From Candidatus Woesearchaeota archaeon (GTDB lineage Archaea > Nanobdellota > Nanobdellia > Woesearchaeales > JAFGUC01): DNA of 64,000 nt. Under the pieces are notes generated by a model, which was not told the DNA's origin, made no database searches, and saw only the letters and a list, made by a program, of their open reading frames with translations. The DNA lies in NCBI GenBank assembly GCA_016938695.1, contig JAFGUC010000043.1, forward strand, positions 55,213 to 119,212. The letters are read 5' to 3'. This document shows, one piece after another, positions 45,227-53,821 of the stretch; within the stretch, counting starts at the first letter, position 1; each line of letters starts with the position of its first letter. The translations under genes and the position numbers were made by a program.

Positions 45227-45966
45227 ATTTTTCTCACAAAACAAATAAAACCAGTGTGACCAATTTGTTGATTTTCAGGACGAACCTTCCTACCACTTAC
45301 TATCCATTGCCGTTCTAACATCTCTAAAGTTTCAATTAATACAAAATCATCTCGTTTAGCGACGTTCTCTGCAAACTCACTGATTTGAGTAATACAAGGG
45401 ACATAAACAGAAATAAACCCACCACGTTTTAACACCTTAGAACAATTTTCTAATGCTTGCCAAGGCTCAGGTACATCTAAAGAAACTAAATCAACTTGAG
45501 TCTTAATTGGAAGTACATCACTATAAATATTCAACAACTTAAAAGTTATATTTTTCAATCCCAATTTCTCAGCATTACTGGTTGCAATCTTAAGATGCTC
45601 TTCCTTAACATCAAAACTATAAACCTTCTTTACAAAAGACGCAAACATACAAGTCAGATAACCAGAACCAGAACCAGAATCTAACACAATCGAATCTTTA
45701 TTAATTCCAGTCTTAGCCAAAATAATCCCAAAATCTTTTTCAAATGGAATTTGAGGACCACGATTTAAATCATGAATATGATCATAAAAATTAGGCTCAA
45801 ACAAACGAAATTCAACACCAGTATTTGTAGTTGCAATATCTTTAACTAAATCTTCTTTTAGAATTTTACCATCTTGACTATGATAATCATTTTCAATAGT
45901 TCTTATCCTAAAAAATTTAGCACCAGAATACGCAATTCTCTTAATCAACCCCTTTTCTTTTGCCAT
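45223..45966 (-). CDS. trmI: tRNA (adenine-N1)-methyltransferase TrmI
   Basis: 247 residues from the ATG at 45966 (MAKEKGLIKRIAYSG); codons further upstream run into the promoter. Motifs: RGPQIPFEKDFG, the SAM site LDSGSGSGYLT, SLDVPEPWQALEN (motif IV) and QQIGHTGFICFV at the end. It makes m1A at positions 57/58 of archaeal tRNAs as a tetramer. A TATA box ATTTATATC lies close upstream, so the mRNA is near leaderless. Confidence 0.93.
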   Translation of the reverse strand: MAKEKGLIKRIAYSGAKFFRIRTIENDYHSQDGKILKEDLVKDIATTNTGVEFRLFEPNFYDHIHDLNRGPQIPFEKDFGIILAKTGINKDSIVLDSGSGSGYLTCMFASFVKKVYSFDVKEEHLKIATSNAEKLGLKNITFKLLNIYSDVLPIKTQVDLVSLDVPEPWQALENCSKVLKRGGFISVYVPCITQISEFAENVAKRDDFVLIETLEMLERQWIVSGRKVRPENQQIGHTGFICFVRKI

Positions 45967-46046
45967 GTGATGTTTAAAAAAGACTTCAGATATAAATGTT
46001 GCGAAAAACAATAAGATTTATAAATAAAACCAATTCCAAAAACCTT

Positions 46047-46121
46047 GGATTTGTAGCATAGTCTGGATATTGCACTGGCCTTCTAAGCCGGGGGTCGGGG
46101 GTTCGAATCCCCTCAAATCCG
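46047..46121 (+). tRNA. tRNA-Arg (TCT)
   Basis: Acceptor GGATTTG/CAAATCC, T8 A9, anticodon loop CTTCTAA (anticodon TCT), T-arm CGGGGGTTCGAATCCCC and G73. No intron, no encoded CCA. TCT-reading Arg tRNA fits the strong use of AGA codons in this AT-rich genome. Confidence 0.96.
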
Positions 46122-46170
46122 TTTATTCAATTTCTAAAAATATTTATACATCAAAGTATTACCAATATCT

Positions 46171-46791
46171 ATGAAAAAAATTGATCAAATAATAATTGCA
46201 TTACTTTTCATATTCTCAATATCAGTTTTCTTAATATTACCAGAAAAAATAGTAACTCACTGGGATGAAAATTCTATTCCAAACGGGACAATGAATAAAA
46301 CCCTTGGAGTTTTTCTAACCCCATTAATCACCTTATTCATATATGCCCTCTTAATATTCATTCCAAGAATAGACCCACTTAAAAAAAATTTCAAAGATTT
46401 TCAAAAAGAATACAGTTTATTCACAACCGTCTTTTTGTTATTTATGACGTATATGCAAGTTATAACAATGCTATGGAATCTGAATATAAAAATTCCAATA
46501 TTTCTTGCAACAATTCCCGCATTATCAATCTTATTCATAACAATTGGAACAACATTTGAAAACATAAAACCAAATTGGTTCATCGGTATACGAACACCAT
46601 GGACTTTAAGCAATGAAAACGTTTGGAAAAAAACACATAAAGAAGGTTCAAAAGTTTTCAAAATAATGGGAATTCTATTATTAGCAACAATTGCAGTACC
46701 AAAACTCGCATTCTATATGTTGATTATAATAATTCTAACAGGAGTAATTTATTTAACAGTTTACTCATACATTCAATATAAAAAGAAATAA
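46171..46791 (+). CDS. SdpI/DUF1648-family membrane protein
   Basis: 206 residues with about six hydrophobic segments. The signature HWDENSIPNGTMNK lies in the first loop and NWFIGIRTPWTLSNENVW in the later cytoplasmic loop, both typical of SdpI-type proteins. In Bacillus SdpI gives immunity to the toxin SdpC; archaeal members are common and their role is unknown. No SdpC-like toxin gene is nearby. It lies between tRNA-Arg and tRNA-Cys, as a single gene. Confidence 0.85.
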   Translation: MKKIDQIIIALLFIFSISVFLILPEKIVTHWDENSIPNGTMNKTLGVFLTPLITLFIYALLIFIPRIDPLKKNFKDFQKEYSLFTTVFLLFMTYMQVITMLWNLNIKIPIFLATIPALSILFITIGTTFENIKPNWFIGIRTPWTLSNENVWKKTHKEGSKVFKIMGILLLATIAVPKLAFYMLIIIILTGVIYLTVYSYIQYKKK

Positions 46792-46833
46792 GTAACTTTT
46801 ATAAATAGAAAACTTTCTTCAAAAATACAACAT

Positions 46834-46905
46834 GCGAGCATGGCCAAGTGGCTAAGGCAATAGGCTGCAACCCTGTGATCCCCGGTTCAAATCCGGGTGC
46901 TCGCT
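46834..46905 (+). tRNA. tRNA-Cys (GCA)
   Basis: Acceptor GCGAGCA/TGCTCGC, anticodon stem ATAGG/CCTGT with loop CTGCAAC (anticodon GCA), T-arm CCCGG-TTCAAAT-CCGGG and T73, the identity base for CysRS. No intron, CCA not encoded. It converges with the pyrophosphatase gene 8 bp away. Confidence 0.95.
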
Positions 46906-46913
46906 TTTCAATT

Positions 46914-47465
46914 CTAAAAAAGATTATTAGCATACTTTGCATCATAAAGTTCTTTCCCTTTCAAAATAGATTTATACGCTTCTACTCTTCCAAGAATCTT
47001 AAAGACTTTCACTTGTTTATTTTGCAATTGCTTATATGTTTCAAAAAAGTGTTTTATTTCTTTCAAATAATGCTGAGGAATTTTATCTAAATCTGTCCAT
47101 TCAATAAATCGCGGATCATCTTCATGAACAGCAATAATTTTATCATCGCCTTCTTTATCATCACGCATTCTAAAAACACCAATAACTCTGACTTGACAAA
47201 TTGTCAAAGGATAAACTGGACGATTACTCAAAACCAAAATATCGAGTGGGTCATTATCATCCCATAATGTTTTTGGAATAAATCCATAATTGCCAGGATA
47301 ATGAATTGAAGAAAACAATAAACGATCCATTTTTAGCAATCCTGTTTTTTTATCTAATTCATACTTTACTGTTGAATCCTTTGGTATTTCTACTACCATA
47401 TTAACAACTTTAGGAGATTTCTTTCCAATCTCTATATCATGCCAAGGATGTGTTTTTTGAACCAT
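46914..47465 (-). CDS. ppa: Soluble inorganic pyrophosphatase
   Basis: 183 residues of family I. Conserved stretches: [40 protein letters not shown] followed by [10 protein letters not shown] (active-site acidic residues), and [14 protein letters not shown]. It hydrolyses pyrophosphate and so drives nucleotide-sugar, aminoacyl-tRNA and DNA synthesis, of which several genes lie in this window. It ends 8 bp from tRNA-Cys on the other strand. Confidence 0.96.
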   Translation of the reverse strand: MVQKTHPWHDIEIGKKSPKVVNMVVEIPKDSTVKYELDKKTGLLKMDRLLFSSIHYPGNYGFIPKTLWDDNDPLDILVLSNRPVYPLTICQVRVIGVFRMRDDKEGDDKIIAVHEDDPRFIEWTDLDKIPQHYLKEIKHFFETYKQLQNKQVKVFKILGRVEAYKSILKGKELYDAKYANNLF

Positions 47466-47488
47466 AATTCAAAAGACAAATAAGCCGT

Positions 47489-48694
47489 TTAAATAGATTT
47501 TGGTTTCAATAATGCAGAAGAAATATCAGAAAGAATTCGTTCTTCAAAAGATATATTTGTTTCTCCTTCTTCTTTTTCAGAAGATAAAATACTAATCAAT
47601 AAATTGACATAAGATGAATCTTCAAAATTTTCATTTATAATTTTTTGTTCAATATCATCAATATCAGACATTGCAATTCTTGCAATTTTTTCATCTTCAC
47701 TCTTGAGCAAAAAAGTATTTTTTAGTACCACAAAAGGTTCCTTTGAATGTAAATAATCAAGTATATCTCTAAAATCTATTTCACCTACGTTACCAATCAT
47801 CGTTCCAAAAATTTTAAGTAAAAATATAGAGTCTTTAATACCTGAAACTTTAGAAAAAATTTCTTTTTTAATTTCTACTGATGTTTTTCCTTTAGCATTT
47901 ATTACTAAAGAAATAACTTTTTTTAGTTCAATTAAAATCTCTTCAGAATTAAATTTACCTTCAGAATAATCAATAATTCTAAAACTTCCTGAACCAAGGT
48001 CAAACAATTCTTTAAAATTATTTGGGAATGTTGGACCAGGATATACAACTAAACCTAAATCAGAAACAACATCATAAAATCTATAATGGACATGACCACC
48101 AGCATAATAATCAAATCCTTTTGGTAAAACTGAAACTGGAGAAGAACTCATATCATCTAACTCTTTCGGCTTTAATTCAGTCAATGCAGAATGAAACATA
48201 AAAATTTTAAAAAAATATTTTTTTAATTTTAAACTCAAAGAATCATAATCAATTGCGTCATAATAATATTTTTCCAATGTTCCTTTTTTTCCTAAAATTC
48301 CAGTTATCTGTAAATTGAACTCAGGAATATCGATTAAATCTAAAGATAGTTTATCATCAATAATCTCACCCTTTAGAACATTAATTAATAATCCTGCACT
48401 TTCAAAAACTTTTAGCATTGTTTTTCCAGAAGGAGAATAATCATGACTTCCAGCAATAACAAAAACTTTTATTCCATGAGATTTTAAACGAACAAACTCC
48501 TTAACAGTTTTATTCACATAATCTAAAGAAGGCATAGAAGTATTAAATAAATCTCCTGCAATTAAAATGAAATCAACTTTTCTTAAAATACAAGTATCAA
48601 TTGCAAAAGAAAAAGATTGAAAATTTAATTCTGTCAAATTTGGATCGCGCCAAGAACCAATATGACAGTCAGCAAGATGAGCAAATTTAACCAT
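47489..48694 (-). CDS. mre11: Mre11-type DNA repair exonuclease
   Basis: 401 residues from the ATG at 48694 (MVKFAHLADCHIGSW), 1 bp after the SerRS stop. Phosphoesterase motifs: ADCHIG, IAGDLFNTS, IAGSHDYSPSG, MFHSALTE and GGHVHYRF. Motif III has Ser where most Mre11 proteins have Asn (GNHD), perhaps a subgroup trait. The C-terminal third is the capping and Rad50-binding region. Mre11 resects DNA ends with Rad50; rad50 is not in the window. Likely cotranscribed with serS. Confidence 0.88.
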   Translation of the reverse strand: MVKFAHLADCHIGSWRDPNLTELNFQSFSFAIDTCILRKVDFILIAGDLFNTSMPSLDYVNKTVKEFVRLKSHGIKVFVIAGSHDYSPSGKTMLKVFESAGLLINVLKGEIIDDKLSLDLIDIPEFNLQITGILGKKGTLEKYYYDAIDYDSLSLKLKKYFFKIFMFHSALTELKPKELDDMSSSPVSVLPKGFDYYAGGHVHYRFYDVVSDLGLVVYPGPTFPNNFKELFDLGSGSFRIIDYSEGKFNSEEILIELKKVISLVINAKGKTSVEIKKEIFSKVSGIKDSIFLLKIFGTMIGNVGEIDFRDILDYLHSKEPFVVLKNTFLLKSEDEKIARIAMSDIDDIEQKIINENFEDSSYVNLLISILSSEKEEGETNISFEERILSDISSALLKPKSI

Positions 48695-48695
48695 C

Positions 48696-49979
48696 CTACT
48701 TTTTTCCACCAATAACTGACCTTCCAAACATAAAAGGCACAAGAACTGCAGGAACATTAATAGAACCATCTTCATTTTGATTGTTCTCGATAATTCCTAC
48801 CAAAGCTCTTGATGTTGCAATTGCAGTATTGTTTAAAGTGTGAAGCAAAGCTCTTTCACCATTATTATAAACAACTCTGATGCCAAGACCTCTTGATTGA
48901 AAATCAGTACAGTTTGTCAATGAAGTAATTTCACCATAGGATTTTGTTGTTGGTCTGTAAACTTCCATATCTGCGGATTTTGCTTTCCATGTCGCAAGAT
49001 CACCAGAACAACATTCAATTACTCTATAAGGTAATTCTAATGCTTGGAATAATCCTTCTGAATTACTCAACAATTCATCATAAAATTTGTAAGAATCTTC
49101 TGGTTTGCAAAAAATAAATTGCTCAACCTTATTGAATTGATGAGTTCTCCAAAGTCCTTTTTCATTAATTCCATGAGATCCAATTTCTCGTCTAAAACAC
49201 ATAGAATATGAAAAATATTTTTTTGGCAAATCATTTTCAGATATAGCTTCACTAGTATGCAATCCAAGTAATGCATGCTCACTAGTTCCAATTAAATTCA
49301 AATCCTCATCTCTTACCGCATAAATAGTATTTGCAAATGAAGCAGTATCCATTGCTGCATCCAATACTTCCTTGTGCAACATTAAAGGAGGTTCAATGTA
49401 AGTATAACCTTTACCAGACATATATTCTATTGCAAATCTGATTAAAGCCTGGTTCAATAAAGCTAGATCTCCTTTAAGATAATAAAAACCAGTACCAGAT
49501 GTTTTAGCAGAAGTATCAAAATCTGCCCAATCATTTAATTCAATGATGTCAACATGATTTCTTATTTCAAATGAAAATTCTCTAGGAGTTCCAACTCTTT
49601 TCCTTTCAACATTCTCAGAATCATCTTTTCCTAATGGAACGGATTCATGCATAATATTAGGAATTCTTGGAAGAAGTACATCAATTTTAGCTTTTAATTC
49701 TACAACTGATTCTTCTAACTCTTTGATTCTAGCAGGGATTTTTTTAGCGTCTTCTAATTTCGCCAAAACATCTCCACCATTTTTTTTGATTTCATTGATT
49801 TCTTGAGTTATTTTATTACGTGATGATCTTAGTTCCTGAGACTCTGATAATTGCTTTCGATACTCTGAATCTAAAGCCAGTATCTCATCTACCAATGGCA
49901 AAAGGTCGTCCTGGAACTTTTTCCTGATATTTTCTTTAACCATATCAGGATTCTCACGTATTATTTTTATGTCTAACAT
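48696..49979 (-). CDS. serS: Seryl-tRNA synthetase
   Basis: 427 residues of the common (bacterial/eukaryotic-like) SerRS. N-terminal coiled-coil arm (residues about 30-100), motif 2 CFRREIGSHGINEKGLWRTH, motif 3 HTLNNTAIATSRALVGIIEN, and ELNDWADFDTSAKTSGTGFY at the start of the catalytic core. Not the rare methanogen type with an active-site zinc. Full length. It starts 66 bp from the Lrp-like gene on the same strand. Confidence 0.96.
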   Translation of the reverse strand: MLDIKIIRENPDMVKENIRKKFQDDLLPLVDEILALDSEYRKQLSESQELRSSRNKITQEINEIKKNGGDVLAKLEDAKKIPARIKELEESVVELKAKIDVLLPRIPNIMHESVPLGKDDSENVERKRVGTPREFSFEIRNHVDIIELNDWADFDTSAKTSGTGFYYLKGDLALLNQALIRFAIEYMSGKGYTYIEPPLMLHKEVLDAAMDTASFANTIYAVRDEDLNLIGTSEHALLGLHTSEAISENDLPKKYFSYSMCFRREIGSHGINEKGLWRTHQFNKVEQFIFCKPEDSYKFYDELLSNSEGLFQALELPYRVIECCSGDLATWKAKSADMEVYRPTTKSYGEITSLTNCTDFQSRGLGIRVVYNNGERALLHTLNNTAIATSRALVGIIENNQNEDGSINVPAVLVPFMFGRSVIGGKK

Positions 49980-50045
49980 AGTTTTCTACCCTAAATAATG
50001 TAAACAGAATTTATTATAACTATTATTTAAAAGTAATGGTAAAAA

Positions 50046-50654
50046 TTACTCGTAATTAAACAAGTATCTTTGAGTATTTAATTTGCCATCAGATTTTTTT
50101 CCAACTGAAATATAATCATCACTCCAACCTTTCTTAATAACTCCTTTATCCATATTAATCAAAGGCAAATAGTTATTATGAAGTCTAAGAGGAACACTGA
50201 TTCTTGTCGTCTCAATTTCAATTACAGCATCTTCTCCAAAACTAGATTTCAAAGATTTAATAATTAAACCATTAAAAACCTCAACTAGTTCAGACTCATC
50301 AACTGCAGAAATAATCATAACTAAAGCTAAATGACCGTCTTTCTCCCCTAAATAAGAAGACATAACATACTTAGAATATACTTCTTTAAAATTAGCATCA
50401 TTCTTAATCTTGTTAATATAAAGTTCTCTAGTAATACCACTTCGAAATTTCAACACATACATTTGTCGAGCCTTAGATGCAGTCATATCATTAATAAATG
50501 TAAAGTACAAAACCTTGTTTTCTTCCTCAATTTTCTTACGTTTCCTATTAACAGTCATAACAGGAATACCAGTATTCTTAGCAATCTGATTATCAGAAAT
50601 CCTAGGATTTTTCACAAGTTCTTTTAGAATCTTTTCTTCTTTATCATCAAACAA
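50046..50654 (-). CDS. Lrp/AsnC-like transcription regulator
   Basis: 202 residues. N-terminal winged HTH (EKILKELVKNPRISDNQIAK and IPVMTVNRKRKKIEEENKV), then a RAM-like alpha/beta domain with YVMSSYLGEKDGHLALVMII and a long C-terminal part. The start is TTG at 50654 with ribosome site AGGTGA 6 bp before it. A dyad in its own promoter (50690-50713) suggests self-repression. Target genes unknown. Confidence 0.8.
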   Translation of the reverse strand: MFDDKEEKILKELVKNPRISDNQIAKNTGIPVMTVNRKRKKIEEENKVLYFTFINDMTASKARQMYVLKFRSGITRELYINKIKNDANFKEVYSKYVMSSYLGEKDGHLALVMIISAVDESELVEVFNGLIIKSLKSSFGEDAVIEIETTRISVPLRLHNNYLPLINMDKGVIKKGWSDDYISVGKKSDGKLNTQRYLFNYE

Positions 50655-50689
50655 AATAAGTCACCTAAAATAGTAATTTAAATAAAACA

Positions 50690-50713
50690 ATTATGTTAAA
50701 GACATAACATAAT
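50690..50713 (-). promoter_or_regulatory. Dyad operator candidate upstream of the Lrp-like gene
   Basis: An inverted repeat ATTATGT (50690-50696) / ACATAAT (50707-50713), with a nested TTATGT-TAAAG-ACATAA. A TATA-like TATATAAATAA lies at about 50726-50736 on the minus strand, so the dyad falls on the predicted transcription start of the regulator gene. It is a natural site for autorepression. Confidence 0.45.
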
Positions 50714-50765
50714 AGGTCTGATTTATTTATATACTTAGCGAAAAACAACTATAAAACTGGTAAAA

Positions 50766-52802
50766 TCAACCAAAAAAAGAGTCAAAAAATGATATTATTG
50801 ATATTCCGATTTTAGAAAACAACAAATTTATTCTATCAGAAAAAGACAAATCCACCAAATGAACTTTAAAACTCTTATCAACAGTATAATTATAACCATT
50901 AAAATCTCTATAATTAAGAATAATTCTAAAATCATTCTCTGAATCAATAAATGATTCGCTGTTCATTTGCAGTTTAAACGGTTTTATAGAACTAAAACTA
51001 AAATTCCAAGAATCTGAAAAACTATCACTTAATAAAATTAGATTTCCGTAATACAAGGCATCAGATATTGGGACTATTTTAAAAGATAATTCAAATCCTT
51101 GCCCATATTTTAATTCCTCAGGATAGATTATATCTTGAATTGTAACATTTGGCATTGGAAGAACTGAAATTGGTAAAATTAATTTTTTTGATTCAAGTTC
51201 TGAAGTAACGTCAACATAAATTAAACCATCTATAAATTTACCAATAAAATTATACAAACCAAAATTAACTGATTTTAACTCATTTGGACCTAAAGTAACA
51301 TTCTCACACAAACCATCAAAACAAGATGTAAAATCTTGCACTGAACTAACTAAGTTTTCAAAAGTACAATTAACATTTACAGGTTCATACTCATAATAAA
51401 CAGATTTATCAGAAATACAAAGCATTTCAATATCAGTAAATCCACCTAATTCTTCCTCTATTTTTTTTGCAGAATTATTAACTGTTTCAAAATCAAAGAC
51501 GGGGTAATTTTTATTTACAAAAAATCTTTCTTCGTAAGTATTACCATAAAAATCATAAATTATCAATGGAAAAACATATTCGCTATTAGTATCAAAATTT
51601 TCCTCATCATCAATCTTAAAAATCCAATATAATTTTTTTGATTCATAAGGATGAAGAATTATTGGTTTTTCTTCTCTACCAATAACTTTAAGATTTGTTG
51701 TTTTTCCAGATAATAAAGTTATTGTGTTATAAAATGGTGCCTTATTTTCAACATCAGCAACCAACAAACCATATGAACCAAAACCATATCTCTCAGAATT
51801 AATATTTGTAGAAATTTTAAAATCAGATTCCAAATCATAATCAACATCAATTATATCAACTGAATGTGACATTGGAAACGTTTTTAATCTTGCATCATAA
51901 GTCTTCATAGAAAATTTAGTTGCTGCTTCACCAGAATCTACAGAGAATTTTAATGGAATATGACTAACATCAACATAACCCATTTGACCATAAGTTGGGT
52001 CAAAATCAATCCAACCATATTCAGGAAAATATACTTGCGCCCAACCATGAAAACCCCAAGTAGTATCAAAAATATCTAAATTAGTATAAGCAATTCCAGA
52101 AACATAACGAGCAGGAACTCCGACCGAACGAAGCAATGCAATATACAAAGAAGTTAATTCATCACACACACCTTTTCTATATTTCAAAACCCAACTCGCT
52201 CGTTCACTTACATCAGCAGTTGCAGAATCAACAACATAATTAATATTTTCATTAACCCACTCTGCTAGAATATAAGCAACATCATAAAGATCATCTTCAT
52301 TTCCAACCAATTTTTGAGCCAATAATTTAATACTTTTATTATCAGAATCAATATTTTTAGCAGGCTGTAAATAAATCCAATACTCAGGAGGAACATTTTT
52401 GGCAGATATTGGATAATCTATCTTCTTCTCTATTCGATGAAAATTAACAGTATTCTCTATAATTACAGACATACCGTATGAAACTCTATCAAAATCAGGA
52501 GATTTAAACTTATACACTAAAGAATCATCTTCACTTAAAGGAATCTTAGGAAAATAACTAACAGATTTTACAACCGTTGACATAGTTGTTTTAGGAAAAA
52601 ATAGAGAAGTTATTTCTAAATCTTTTATTATTGCATCTTCTCCAGAAATAATCTCAACTGAAGAATTTAAACTCACATTCAAAATTGCATTAGAAGCACG
52701 ATAAATCCATTCGTCACCAACTTCTACAGAATAAGCAAAACTAAACATAACACAAAAACTAAACAAAAACAAAAAGAAAAATGATAATCGATTTTTTAAC
52801 AT
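50766..52802 (-). CDS. Secreted transglutaminase-like protein
   Basis: 678 residues from the ATG at 52802 (MLKNRLSFFFLFLFSFCVMF), which opens a clear signal peptide; the frame extends 15 codons further without a better start. The transglutaminase core has catalytic Cys in RKGVCDELTSLYIALLRSVG, His in TTWGFHGWAQVYF and Asp in WIDFDPTYGQ, near residues 210-280. A long beta-rich C-terminal part follows (residues about 300-650) and ends in a weakly hydrophobic helix. Such proteins are extracytoplasmic proteases or crosslinking enzymes. A perfect 11-bp inverted repeat sits just upstream of its start. Confidence 0.85.
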   Translation of the reverse strand: MLKNRLSFFFLFLFSFCVMFSFAYSVEVGDEWIYRASNAILNVSLNSSVEIISGEDAIIKDLEITSLFFPKTTMSTVVKSVSYFPKIPLSEDDSLVYKFKSPDFDRVSYGMSVIIENTVNFHRIEKKIDYPISAKNVPPEYWIYLQPAKNIDSDNKSIKLLAQKLVGNEDDLYDVAYILAEWVNENINYVVDSATADVSERASWVLKYRKGVCDELTSLYIALLRSVGVPARYVSGIAYTNLDIFDTTWGFHGWAQVYFPEYGWIDFDPTYGQMGYVDVSHIPLKFSVDSGEAATKFSMKTYDARLKTFPMSHSVDIIDVDYDLESDFKISTNINSERYGFGSYGLLVADVENKAPFYNTITLLSGKTTNLKVIGREEKPIILHPYESKKLYWIFKIDDEENFDTNSEYVFPLIIYDFYGNTYEERFFVNKNYPVFDFETVNNSAKKIEEELGGFTDIEMLCISDKSVYYEYEPVNVNCTFENLVSSVQDFTSCFDGLCENVTLGPNELKSVNFGLYNFIGKFIDGLIYVDVTSELESKKLILPISVLPMPNVTIQDIIYPEELKYGQGFELSFKIVPISDALYYGNLILLSDSFSDSWNFSFSSIKPFKLQMNSESFIDSENDFRIILNYRDFNGYNYTVDKSFKVHLVDLSFSDRINLLFSKIGISIISFFDSFFG

Positions 52803-52835
52803 GGTATTCCTATTCTGCTCCAAACAAAAAAATCC

Positions 52836-52862
52836 GTCAGTTGTCAAAAAATGACAACTGAC
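52836..52862. repeat. Perfect 11-bp inverted repeat upstream of the transglutaminase gene
   Basis: GTCAGTTGTCA (52836-52846), spacer AAAAA, TGACAACTGAC (52852-52862). It ends 34 bp upstream of the ATG at 52802. It could be an operator or a hairpin in the 5' leader of the mRNA. Confidence 0.85.
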
Positions 52863-52922
52863 AATCTCGAACTGTATGTTGGGGTGTTCGGAGAGTATGA
52901 TTTTTGATAATTGAGCCTAATG

Positions 52923-52954
52923 AAAAAAAATGAACAGCCATCATTGAAGATGGC
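52923..52954 (-). terminator. Hairpin and T-run after the AbrB-like gene
   Basis: On the minus strand, GCCATC-TTCAAT-GATGGC (52954-52937) is followed after 6 bp by eight T (52930-52923). It lies 44 bp downstream of the AbrB-like stop codon. Archaeal termination mainly needs the T-run; the hairpin adds support. Confidence 0.55.
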
Positions 52955-52997
52955 CGCCAATCACCCTTTCCCCTTAAAAGCCCTTAACTAAAGGAGT

Positions 52998-53150
52998 TTA
53001 ATTTTTTGAAATAAATTCCCGCAAAATGACATTTCCTTTGTCATCAATCGTAAAAAGCAACTTTGTACCTTTTGACCAACCCTTTGCTTCTGCCAGATCC
53101 TTAGGTATTGTAACCTTATACTGCCCGTTGTTTACTACGACTCTGACCAT
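52998..53150 (-). CDS. Small AbrB/SpoVT-type DNA-binding protein
   Basis: 50 residues from the ATG at 53150; an in-frame stop lies seven codons upstream, so this is the only good start. The sequence VNNGQYKVTIPKDLAEAKGW followed by GTKLLFTIDDKGNVILREF is the swapped-hairpin AbrB/MazE fold. Such proteins bind AT-rich DNA as dimers, as regulators or antitoxins. No toxin gene is adjacent. The region upstream is extremely AT-rich and holds five phased 11-bp repeats that could be its binding sites. A terminator follows the gene. Confidence 0.85.
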   Translation of the reverse strand: MVRVVVNNGQYKVTIPKDLAEAKGWSKGTKLLFTIDDKGNVILREFISKN

Positions 53151-53395
53151 TTTTTCGATCTGACATTTTTAGTAATAATTAATTATTATTTTATTAAATA
53201 ATACATACTTATTTATTAAGTTTTCGATAATTAAATATACATAATTTTAAACTAAATAAAAACTATATAAAAACTAAAAAATAACTAATAAAAAACTAAA
53301 AAAATAATAATAAAATAATTTTTAAATAATAAATTAGTACTAAAATATATTAAAGAAAACTATCAAACCTAAACAAAAAGCATTTACAGACCAAA
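53151..53395. other. Very AT-rich intergenic region
   Basis: About 245 bp, made almost only of A and T, between the DUF457-like stop and the AbrB-like start. No gene is visible. It contains TAATTAATTATTA-type palindromic stretches near 53171-53190 and the phased 11-bp direct repeats at 53251-53305. Most likely the promoter and operator region of the AbrB-like gene; a DNA-unwinding or origin-like role is also possible. Confidence 0.6.
53251..53305. repeat. Five tandem 11-bp repeats, consensus ACTAAAWAAAA
   Basis: ACTA recurs at 53251, 53262, 53273, 53284 and 53295, exactly 11 bp apart, each followed by an A-rich stretch. A decayed sixth unit (AATAATAAAAT) begins at 53306. The spacing puts the A-tracts nearly in phase with the helix, which bends DNA. 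It lies 100-155 bp upstream of the AbrB-like start. Confidence 0.8.
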
Positions 53396-53821
53396 TTAAA
53401 GAAATAACAAAAAAATAATACCAATAAAAAAAACAATAGAAAATACAATATCCAAAAAACCGCCCGCTCTAACAACCCCTTTAACCTTAATTTTTAACGG
53501 ATAAAACCACCTAATTCCTGAAAAATTCAAAGAATCAAAAAACAAATGAATGAAAAAACCAAATGAAAAGAACAAAGCAATAGTTCCAAAAAAATAATAC
53601 AAACATGCGGAAAAGAAAACTAGACCAACAATAGAATGAAAAAACTTTCTATGTCCAAAAACAAACTCAACTGGTTTAAAATAACGACCGAGTATAGAAC
53701 CTGCGTAATCAACATCAGGAAAAAGAGAACCAACACTAACAAAAAATAATCCTATCAAACTAAAATCAAAAAACAAGAAATAAAAAAATAAAGCACTAAA
53801 TAAATGCGTTAGAAAAAACAT
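53396..53821 (-). CDS. DUF457/YdjM-like membrane-bound metal-dependent hydrolase
   Basis: 141 residues with about four hydrophobic segments. Motifs SLFPDVDYAGS, VFGHRKFFHSI and HLFFDSLNFSGIRWFYP are the metal-binding marks of the DUF457/YdjM family, which resembles membrane phosphatases or hydrolases. Substrate unknown. The start overlaps the RPA stop by 1 bp (TAATG), so it is co-translated with RPA. Confidence 0.85.
   Translation of the reverse strand: MFFLTHLFSALFFYFLFFDFSLIGLFFVSVGSLFPDVDYAGSILGRYFKPVEFVFGHRKFFHSIVGLVFFSACLYYFFGTIALFFSFGFFIHLFFDSLNFSGIRWFYPLKIKVKGVVRAGGFLDIVFSIVFFIGIIFLLFL

Noticed and set aside
46848..47090. Plus-strand reading frame of 80 codons
   Set aside because: It overlaps tRNA-Cys and runs antisense through the pyrophosphatase gene, so it is a shadow.
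53251..53305. Phased repeats as a CRISPR array
   Set aside because: Units are 11 bp with no spacers and no cas genes in the window.
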